A stretch of DNA of 14,125 nt from Anaerolineales bacterium (GTDB lineage: Bacteria; Chloroflexota; Anaerolineae; Anaerolineales; DRMV01), in assembly GCA_026985785.1 (NCBI GenBank), contig JALSPT010000072.1, forward strand, positions 1 through 14,125, in the 5' to 3' direction. The number at the start of each line of letters is the position of its first letter. Position 1 is the stretch's first letter. Made by a program: the position numbers and the translations under genes. The notes beneath the pieces were generated by a model, which was given only the letters and a program-made list of their open reading frames with translations, was not told the origin of the DNA and searched no databases. Below are positions 7,570 through 14,125 of the stretch, in pieces.

Positions 7570-7713
7570 CAAATTTGGGTGACCGTTCCAACATTGGTAG
7601 GTTTCAGAGCCGCCCCAATATGTGGGGGGCTTTAAGGCAAGTTTTTAGCGTTTTCCCCCCATATTTGGGGGTAGCCAAAATTCCTACCACCCTTGAAACG
7701 GTGACAATTTGGA
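7570..7713. repeat. Pair of inverted, diverged ~50-bp elements
   Basis: The left arm (about 7570-7629) and the reverse complement of the right arm (about 7655-7713) share the same order of blocks. First comes GTnACCGTTnCAAnnnTGGTAGG (18 of 23 positions identical), then about ten poorly conserved bases. A local hairpin ends each arm: CCCCA-ATATG-TGGGG on the left and CCCCCA-TATT-TGGGGG on the right. The last 28 positions match at 17 sites. About 25 bases separate the arms. The right arm ends seven bases before the -35 box of the EF-G-like gene. I see no coding potential and no target-site duplication. Confidence 0.65.
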
Positions 7714-7719
7714 CGCCCT

Positions 7720-7748
7720 TTGACAACTTTGCCCTCTTCCCTTAAAAT
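7720..7748 (+). promoter_or_regulatory. Sigma70-type promoter of the EF-G-like gene
   Basis: The -35 box TTGACA (7720-7725) is a perfect consensus. It is followed by a 17-bp spacer and a -10 box TAAAAT (7743-7748). Transcription would begin near 7755, giving a leader of about 60 bases. This is one of two strong promoters with the same boxes and spacing in the window. Confidence 0.8.
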
Positions 7749-7772
7749 ACCTCTCGCTTGCTTTGAACCAGC

Positions 7773-7788
7773 CTCGCATCCCTGCGAG
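7773..7788 (+). other. Leader hairpin upstream of the EF-G-like gene
   Basis: CTCGCA (7773-7778) and TGCGAG (7783-7788) form a perfect 6-bp stem with a TCCC loop in the predicted 5' untranslated leader. No T run follows, so it is not an intrinsic terminator. It could stabilise the transcript or affect ribosome access, but it is short enough to be chance. Confidence 0.35.
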
Positions 7789-7815
7789 AAATTTCATTAT
7801 AAAAGGGGCCCGCCC

Positions 7816-9891
7816 ATGAAAGAGTACACGACCGATTTCATCCGCAACATTGCTCTGGTTTCCCACAGCAGCGCGGGCAAAACCATGCTCGCCGAAGCCC
7901 TATTGCACTTTACCGGTGCCACCACCCGCCTGGGGAGCATCAAAGACGGCACGACCGTTTCCGACTTCGAAGAAGAGGAAATCCGCCGCGGCCTCTCCCT
8001 TTCCACGGCGGTCATCCCGGTGGAATACAACGACCACAAGGTCAACCTGCTCGACACCCCCGGTTACACCGACTTCGTCGGCGAGGTGATTTCCGCGCTC
8101 TACGTCGCCGATGGCGCAGTGGTGCTGGTGGACGCCGTGTCCGGCATCGAAGTGGGCACCGAGGTGGCTTGGTCGTATGCCGACAAATTTGGCCGCCCTC
8201 GCTTTTTGCTGGTCAACAAAATGGACCGCGACAACGCCAATTTCCAGAAAATCCTCACCCAGGCACAGGACACCTTCGACGCCCGCTTCATCCCGGTGCA
8301 ACTGCCGTGGGGCGAAGGAGCGGCTTTCCAGGGCGTGATCGACCTACTCACCATGAAGGCCTACGCCGGCGCGGGCACCGACGCCCAGGAGATCCCCGCC
8401 GAGATGGCCGACGCCGCCGAAGAAGCCCGCATGGCGCTGGTGGAAGCCGCCGCCGAGGGCGACGACAGCCTGCTGGAAAAGTACCTCGAAGGGGAAGAAC
8501 TTTCGGCAGAGGAAGTGATGCGCGGGCTGAAGGCCGTGGTGATGGCAGGGGAATACGTCCCGGTGTTCGTTGCCGCAGGTGAGAAGGAAATCGGCCTTGC
8601 CCCCCTGCTGAACGCCATGATCGCCCTCATGCCCTCTCCTGCCGAAGCACCCGGGCTGCCTGCCGAGGGCCCCGATGGGGAAGAAATGACCCTCACCGCC
8701 GAGGACAGCGCCCCGCTGGCAGCGTATGTCTGGAAGACCACCGCCGACCCCTTTGTCGGCAAGATCACGTACTTCAAAGTGGTCTCCGGCGTACTGCACT
8801 CCGATACCCGGGTATGGAACGCCAACAAGGGTGTGGAAGAACGCCTCGGCACGCTGCACATCTTGCGCGGCAAAGAGCAAATCGCCGTCAAAACCCTGCA
8901 CGCTGGCGACCTGGGCAGCGTGCCCAAACTGAGCGAAACCGGCACCGGCGACACCCTGTGCGACAAGAACACCCCCATCAAAATCAAGACACCCGAATAC
9001 CCCACCGCACTGTACCGCGTCGCCGTGGTGCCACTCACCCAGGCCGATTCCACCAAACTGGGCAGCACGCTCACCCGCCTGGCCGAGGAAGACCCCACCC
9101 TATCGTGGTATCAGGACGGCTCGACCAAGCAAACCATCCTTCAGGGCATGGGCGACCAGCACATCGACGTCGCCATCCGCAAAGCGAAGAGCAAGTTCCA
9201 ACTCAACCTCAACACCGCCGAGCCCAAGGTGCCTTATCGCGAGACTATCACCAAAACCGGTCAGGCGCAGTACCGCCACAAGAAACAGACCGGCGGCGCA
9301 GGCCAGTTCGCCGAGGTGCACATGCGGGTGGAGCCTAACCCCGAAAGTGACTATGACTTCACCTGGGAAGTGTTCGGCGGCGCGATTTCGTCCAGTTTCC
9401 AGCCTTCCATCGAGAAAGGCATCAAGAACGTCATGAAACAGGGCGTGATTGCCGGCTACCCCGTGGTGAACGTCAAGATCGCGGTGTACGACGGCAAAGA
9501 ACACCCGGTGGACTCCAAGCCGGTGGCGTTTGAAATTGCTTCCCGCGAAGCCTTCAAACTGGCCTTCCAGAACGCAGGGCCAGTATTGTTGGAGCCGATT
9601 TACAAAGTGCGCATCATCGTGCCAGAAGCGAACATGGGCGACGTGCTGGGCGACTTGAATACCCGCCGCGCTCGCGTGCAGGGCATGGATACGGAGAAAG
9701 GCCGCTCGGTGATTACCGCCGAAGTGCCGTTGGCCGAGATGCTGCGCTACACCACCGACCTGCGCTCGTTGACCGGCGGACGCGGCGTGTTCGAGATGGA
9801 ATTTTCCCACTACGAAAAAGTGCCTGCCCACTTGCAGCAGGAAATCATCGCCGAGCGCCAGCGCGAACTGGCCGAGGAGAAAGAGAAATAG
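7816..9891 (+). CDS. fusA: Elongation factor G-like GTPase (FusA2 type)
   Basis: This 691-residue protein has the full EF-G layout: a G domain with insert (1-290), domain II (about 297-395), domain III (about 398-470), domain IV (about 476-592) and domain V (about 593-670). GTP-binding motifs are SHSSAGKT (16-23), DTPGY (80-84) and NKMD (134-137). Canonical EF-G has DTPGH, whose His promotes GTP hydrolysis; here it is Tyr84. This change and the SHSSAGKT loop mark the EF-G-like/FusA2 group, so this is probably an accessory paralogue rather than the main translocase. The start is the ATG at 7816, with AAGGGG seven bases upstream. Extending the frame upstream to a TTG at 7720 would place the start inside the -35 box and add a non-homologous tail. 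It is a single-gene unit with its own strong promoter and terminator. Its exact role in translation is not clear from the sequence. Confidence 0.92.
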   Translation: MKEYTTDFIRNIALVSHSSAGKTMLAEALLHFTGATTRLGSIKDGTTVSDFEEEEIRRGLSLSTAVIPVEYNDHKVNLLDTPGYTDFVGEVISALYVADGAVVLVDAVSGIEVGTEVAWSYADKFGRPRFLLVNKMDRDNANFQKILTQAQDTFDARFIPVQLPWGEGAAFQGVIDLLTMKAYAGAGTDAQEIPAEMADAAEEARMALVEAAAEGDDSLLEKYLEGEELSAEEVMRGLKAVVMAGEYVPVFVAAGEKEIGLAPLLNAMIALMPSPAEAPGLPAEGPDGEEMTLTAEDSAPLAAYVWKTTADPFVGKITYFKVVSGVLHSDTRVWNANKGVEERLGTLHILRGKEQIAVKTLHAGDLGSVPKLSETGTGDTLCDKNTPIKIKTPEYPTALYRVAVVPLTQADSTKLGSTLTRLAEEDPTLSWYQDGSTKQTILQGMGDQHIDVAIRKAKSKFQLNLNTAEPKVPYRETITKTGQAQYRHKKQTGGAGQFAEVHMRVEPNPESDYDFTWEVFGGAISSSFQPSIEKGIKNVMKQGVIAGYPVVNVKIAVYDGKEHPVDSKPVAFEIASREAFKLAFQNAGPVLLEPIYKVRIIVPEANMGDVLGDLNTRRARVQGMDTEKGRSVITAEVPLAEMLRYTTDLRSLTGGRGVFEMEFSHYEKVPAHLQQEIIAERQRELAEEKEK

Positions 9892-9909
9892 CCGCTAGAC
9901 GGAAAAATG

Positions 9910-9948
9910 ACGCCCCCGCAGACGGATTGCGGGGGCGTTTTCGTTTTT
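9910..9948. terminator. Intrinsic terminator, probably bidirectional
   Basis: A perfect 11-bp GC-rich stem (ACGCCCCCGCA, 9910-9920, with TGCGGGGGCGT, 9928-9938) has a 7-base loop. On the plus strand it runs into TTTTCGTTTTT, ending the EF-G-like transcript 19 bases after its stop. On the minus strand the stem is followed by CATTTTT, so it can also end the convergent exporter operon, whose last stop codon begins at 9972. Confidence 0.9.
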
Positions 9949-9969
9949 AGAGGGGCGTGCGGCGGCGCG

Positions 9970-11210
<1,241 letters not shown>

Positions 11211-11214
<4 letters not shown>

Positions 11215-11921
11215 GCGGCCACCTCCTCCGCGGCGCGGTTGGTGGTGATTTTTTCGATGCGTCCGTCGCGGATGTGGATCACGCGCTCGGCATAGGCGGC
11301 GATTTCGGGGTCGTGGGTCACCAGCACGATGGTCGTGCCCTGGTCGCGGTTGAGGGAAACCAACAGCGCCATCACCTCTTCGCCTGAGCGGGTGTCCAGG
11401 TTGCCGGTAGGCTCGTCGGCAAGGATGATGGCCGGATTGTTGACCAGCGCGCGGGCAATGGCGACGCGCTGTTGCTGGCCGCCGGAGAGTTCGTTGGGCT
11501 TATGGTGCAAGCGTTCGCCCAGGCCAACGGCCTCCAAAGCCGCCCGTGCTTTTTCGCGCGTGCCGCGCAACATACCGGCGTAGCGGAGGGGCAGTTCGAC
11601 GTTGTCCCACGCCGTCAAGCGGGGCAGCAGGTTGAAGTTTTGGAAAACGAAGCCCACTTTGCGGTTGCGGATGAGGGCTAACTGGTCATCGTTGAGGGTG
11701 GCGACCGGCTGACCATCCAGAATGTACTCGCCGGAGGTGGGACGGTCGAGGCAGCCCAAGATGTTCATCAAGGTGGATTTGCCGGAACCGGAAGGGCCCA
11801 TGATGGCCACCAGTTCACCTCGGCTGACCTCGAAAGAAACCCCTCGCAGGGCGGGCACCTCCACGCTGCCCATGCGGTAGATTTTCGTAACTTCCTGGAC
11901 CTGAATGACGAGGTCGGGCAT
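11211..11921 (-). CDS. ABC transporter ATP-binding protein, MacB/LolD type
   Basis: This 236-residue cytoplasmic ATPase belongs to the MacB/LolD/FtsE group and powers the neighbouring permease. All nucleotide-binding motifs are present: Walker A GPSGSGKST at 42-50, Q-loop Gln94 in FVFQNFNLLP, signature LSGGQQQRVAIARAL at 145-159, Walker B IILADEP at 165-171 and the switch His203 in VTHD. The group hallmarks MGSVEVPALRGVSF near the start and ADEPTGNLD are also present. Its ATG overlaps the adaptor's TAA by one base (TAATG), and its own stop overlaps the permease start, so the three genes are translationally linked. There are no missing residues, so it should be active. Confidence 0.95.
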
Positions 11922-13279
11922 TAGCGCCCTCCGAAAAAGTTGAAACCCTCGGCGGGAGGATTGAGCACCACGGTATCGCCCTCGTGCACTTCCCCGTCAA
12001 CGATTTGAACCCGCGCCCCTGAGGAGGCTCCCAATGTCACGGGCACGGTTTTGAGTGCCCCTCCCACCAGCAGATACACCACCGGCTTGCCATCGCGCAC
12101 CCGCACGGCGCGGCTTGGCACCAGCAGCGCGTCGGTAATCTTGTTGGTTTGGATGGTGACCGCAGCGGTCATGCCCGGGCGGATGGCCTCGTCGGGGTCT
12201 TCCATCACAACCGTAACCCGAAAGTTGACGTTGCCGCTGCGGTCGGGCGTGCCGGCCAGGGCGACTTCTGTTACCTTGCCGTGGTAGGTTTTGCCCGGCA
12301 AAGCGTCAAACTCGAAGACGACCGACTGCCCCGCCTTGACCTGCACAATCTCCAGTTCCTGGAGATCGACATCGACGTAGAGCGTGCTCAGGTCGTCGAG
12401 GCGAAAGGCTGCCATGCCGGGTGTCACCACGTCGCCCACGGTGACCTGGCTGGCCGTTACCGTGCCATCGAAAGGCGCTTTGAGAATGGCCATGTCCAGG
12501 GCTGCCTGCGCGGCAGCAATTTGGGCTTGTAGTTGAGCCACCTGGTCTTCGGGGGGGCCGTTTTGCCAGCGGGCGGCTTCTTGCTCCCAATAAGCCACCT
12601 GGGCTTTGGCCAGTTCGTAGTCGGCGGTGGCTTTGGCTTTGTCTTCCTCGCTGGGGTTCAAATTGTTCTTGGCCACCATCTCTTGCCGCTTGGCCGTTTC
12701 CAGTTGCACCCGCAAGGCGGGTTGTAATTGCGGTGGTGTGGTGGGGCTGTTCAGTTCGCGTTGCAGTGAGAGCACCAGGTTGTGCCATTTTTTGTATTCG
12801 TCCTCGGCTTTTTGAGCATCCCAATTGACCACGATACTGTTATAGCGCCACTCGGCACTCTTCAGGCGCTGGCGCGCCTGCGCCAAGCTTTCCAATGCCT
12901 GGGCATATTGCAAAGAGGCTTTGCGCCGGAGGTCGTCCAATCGTTGTTGGGCGGTAAGCAAAGAGGTGCGCGCGGTGAGCAGGCTTTGTGGCCAGGAGTC
13001 CTCCCGTAAGGCGGCCAACACGTCGTCGCGTTGAACGTGGCTGCCCAATGCGACGTTCACCTTTCCCACCACGCCACTGAGTTGCCATACCAAGACGGCA
13101 CTTTGAGCAGCCCGCACCGTGCCGCTGGCCGTGACGGTCGCCTCCAAAGTACCCCTGGTGACCTTGGCGGTTTGCCACTGAGGCGCTTGCGTCGCTTTCT
13201 CTCTCTGAACGTATATCTGCCACCCCCCTACCGCGGCCAACGCCATCACGATGAGAGCAACCCACCATCCACGCTTCAT
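11921..13279 (-). CDS. HlyD/MacA-like periplasmic adaptor (membrane fusion) subunit
   Basis: This protein, 452 residues from the chosen start, is a membrane-fusion adaptor for the exporter encoded next to it. Counting from that start it has one N-terminal membrane anchor (about 5-23), a first half of the biotinyl-lipoyl domain (about 38-90), and a long alpha-helical coiled-coil region (about 95-260, rich in Ala, Gln, Glu and Lys). It then has the second lipoyl half (ILKAPFDGTVTASQVTVGD, near 265-283) and a beta-barrel plus membrane-proximal part to the end (SGNVNFRVTV, IRPGMTAAVTIQT). The ATG at 13279 is preferred because GAGGAGG lies nine bases upstream. A GTG at 13297 would add six residues but has no ribosome site. 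It is the first gene of the operon behind an operator-controlled promoter. A MacA-like protein in a monoderm-like organism would act at the outer face of the membrane. Confidence 0.92.
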   Translation of the reverse strand: MKRGWWVALIVMALAAVGGWQIYVQREKATQAPQWQTAKVTRGTLEATVTASGTVRAAQSAVLVWQLSGVVGKVNVALGSHVQRDDVLAALREDSWPQSLLTARTSLLTAQQRLDDLRRKASLQYAQALESLAQARQRLKSAEWRYNSIVVNWDAQKAEDEYKKWHNLVLSLQRELNSPTTPPQLQPALRVQLETAKRQEMVAKNNLNPSEEDKAKATADYELAKAQVAYWEQEAARWQNGPPEDQVAQLQAQIAAAQAALDMAILKAPFDGTVTASQVTVGDVVTPGMAAFRLDDLSTLYVDVDLQELEIVQVKAGQSVVFEFDALPGKTYHGKVTEVALAGTPDRSGNVNFRVTVVMEDPDEAIRPGMTAAVTIQTNKITDALLVPSRAVRVRDGKPVVYLLVGGALKTVPVTLGASSGARVQIVDGEVHEGDTVVLNPPAEGFNFFGGR

Positions 13280-13300
13280 GAAATTTTGCCTCCTCACGAT

Positions 13301-13320
13301 TACTTACCAACTGGTAAGTA
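13301..13320. promoter_or_regulatory. Palindromic operator, TetR-family type
   Basis: TACTTACCA (13301-13309) and its exact reverse complement TGGTAAGTA (13312-13320) flank a 2-base centre. The size and TTACC-GGTAA form are typical of operators for TetR-family repressors. It begins a base past the -10 box of the exporter promoter, over the expected transcription start, so a bound protein would block initiation. No TetR-family gene is in the window. Confidence 0.75.
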
Positions 13321-13321
13321 G

Positions 13322-13350
13322 ATTTTATCAATAATACTTTAGGGTGTCAA
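13322..13350 (-). promoter_or_regulatory. Sigma70-type promoter of the exporter operon
   Basis: On the minus strand this reads TTGACA (plus-strand 13345-13350), a 17-bp spacer and TAAAAT (13322-13327). The predicted start site falls in the palindrome at 13301-13320. The -35 box is just past the glycosyltransferase stop codon, so the exporter has its own promoter rather than relying on read-through. Confidence 0.85.
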
Positions 13351-14125
13351 GAATGCGCGTGAGGGAAGCAAATTTTCCAGGAAGTCCCGAATGCGCGCCA
13401 TGCTGGCTTCCCAGGTGGGGTGTCCTTCGTAACGCCGCCGGGCGGCGATGCCCATGCGGGCCAGCGTTTCGCGGTCGTGGTGCAGGCGGCGCAGGTGCGC
13501 GGCCAGCCGCTCGATGGCAGCGGGTGTTTCGGCAGGCAGGAGGAAGCCGTTTTCGCCCTCAGTCACGAACTCCCAGGCCGCTCCCTGGGAGCCTGCGATG
13601 ACCGGCAGGCCGAAGCCCATGGCTTCCAGATAGACGATGCCGAAACCTTCGTATTGCGAAGGCACGGCCAGCACATGGGCGGCGCGCAGGCGTTGGCGCA
13701 AGGCTTCATCGTCCAGGTGACCGTAGAAGCGCACCCGGCCACGCAGGGGGGAGGACTGGGCCAGACGCCGCATCCGGCGGGCGTAAGCCGGGGCAAAATG
13801 CTCGCCGCCGACTACATCGAGGATGGCTTTCTCCGACGCCAGGCGCTCCAACGCGGCCAGCAGCACGTGCAGCCCTTTGCGGGGGATCAGGTTACCCAGG
13901 AAGAGCACCCGCAGCGGGCCGGGTTGGCGGGCGCGGGAGGCCACGGCCTCAGGCGTGACTTCGGGACGCAGGCGATCGCCGCCGGGGTAGGCCACGATGT
14001 GGGACGGCAGCGGCTCGCCGCGCAGCACGGCCACCTGCTGCCGGGTGGTGCGGCTGTTGAAAACGAAGGCGTCCACGCTGCGCAGGTAGCGGCGTTCCAC
14101 CGCGCGGTAGAGGGGCAGCAAGGGG
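13339..14125 (-). CDS. Glycosyltransferase family 4 (C-terminal part, runs off window)
   Basis: This is the C-terminal 260 or so residues of a GT4-type (GT-B fold) glycosyltransferase, which moves a sugar from an activated donor to an acceptor such as a cell-surface glycan or lipid. The visible part holds the end of the N-terminal domain (RRYLRSVDAFVFNSRTT) and the C-terminal Rossmann half, with GNLIPRKGL (76-84 of the visible part) and the EX7E motif EGFGIVYLE (158-166) that binds the nucleotide sugar. The frame stays open to the right edge, so the true start lies beyond it and the N-terminal acceptor domain is mostly missing. The TTG near 14121 is not a credible start. It sits upstream of the exporter on the same strand but is probably a separate unit. 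Donor and acceptor cannot be read. Confidence 0.9.
   Translation of the reverse strand, partial: PLLPLYRAVERRYLRSVDAFVFNSRTTRQQVAVLRGEPLPSHIVAYPGGDRLRPEVTPEAVASRARQPGPLRVLFLGNLIPRKGLHVLLAALERLASEKAILDVVGGEHFAPAYARRMRRLAQSSPLRGRVRFYGHLDDEALRQRLRAAHVLAVPSQYEGFGIVYLEAMGFGLPVIAGSQGAAWEFVTEGENGFLLPAETPAAIERLAAHLRRLHHDRETLARMGIAARRRYEGHPTWEASMARIRDFLENLLPSRAFLTP

Larger units (their letters stand above)
7395..7815. other. Divergent intergenic region
   Basis: This 421-bp gap between the divergent recombinase-like and EF-G-like genes holds a candidate -10 for the leftward operon (7442-7447) and a pair of inverted elements (7570-7713). It also holds a near-consensus rightward promoter (7720-7748) and a leader hairpin (7773-7788). 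Bases 7480-7570 show an A/G-rich run on the minus strand (about 7480-7498) but nothing else I can name. It is more AT-rich than the genes on either side. Confidence 0.7.

Noticed and set aside
7570..7713. An insertion sequence or CRISPR-like array
   Set aside because: There is no transposase, no target duplication, and only two inverted copies rather than evenly spaced direct repeats.
7720..7815. An upstream TTG start for the EF-G-like gene
   Set aside because: It falls inside the -35 box of the promoter, and the extra 32 residues do not resemble EF-G. The ATG at 7816 has a proper ribosome site.
13280..13297. A GTG start six codons upstream for the adaptor gene
   Set aside because: It has no ribosome site and would cover the GAGGAGG that fits the ATG at 13279.

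Overview
The window is GC-rich (roughly 60% or more by eye) and densely coding, with genes on both strands. The likely source is a member of the Chloroflexota, probably Anaerolineae-like. That is an inference from gene style: a membrane protein joining a 7TM-type region, a GAF-like domain and a C-terminal HTH, a membrane-anchored protein with a Pro/Thr-rich stalk, and a FusA2-type EF-G. No rRNA, tRNA or marker gene is present to settle it.

Left part (7394 down to 211, minus strand): six closely spaced genes read as one operon. In transcription order they are a tyrosine-recombinase-fold protein that has lost its catalytic residues, a trimeric-type purine nucleoside phosphorylase, a membrane-anchored protein with a putative extracellular beta domain, a GNAT acetyltransferase, a membrane-bound GAF/HTH regulator without kinase domains, and a full-length FtsK/SpoIIIE translocase. 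Gaps run from a 4-bp overlap to 67 bp. A candidate -10 element lies upstream of the first gene. Bases 1-210 downstream of ftsK hold no recognisable gene.

Middle (7395-9969): a 421-bp intergenic region separates the divergent recombinase-like gene from an EF-G-like GTPase gene (FusA2 type, Tyr in place of the catalytic His). It contains two inverted, diverged copies of a roughly 50-bp element, a strong sigma70-type promoter and a leader hairpin. The GTPase gene ends in a strong, probably bidirectional terminator.

Right part (13279 down to 9970, minus strand): a three-gene tripartite-type ABC exporter operon (HlyD-like adaptor, MacB/LolD-like ATPase, MacB-like permease) with overlapping or touching ends. 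Its promoter is near-consensus, and a perfect 9-bp-arm palindrome, typical of TetR-family operators, lies across the expected transcription start. No TetR gene lies in the window. A partial GT4 glycosyltransferase gene runs off the right edge, and the exporter -35 box lies just beyond, touching, its 3' end.

The points most worth a second look are the catalytically dead Xer-like protein sharing an operon with ftsK, the paired inverted element beside it, the membrane-bound one-component regulator, and the operator on the exporter promoter.
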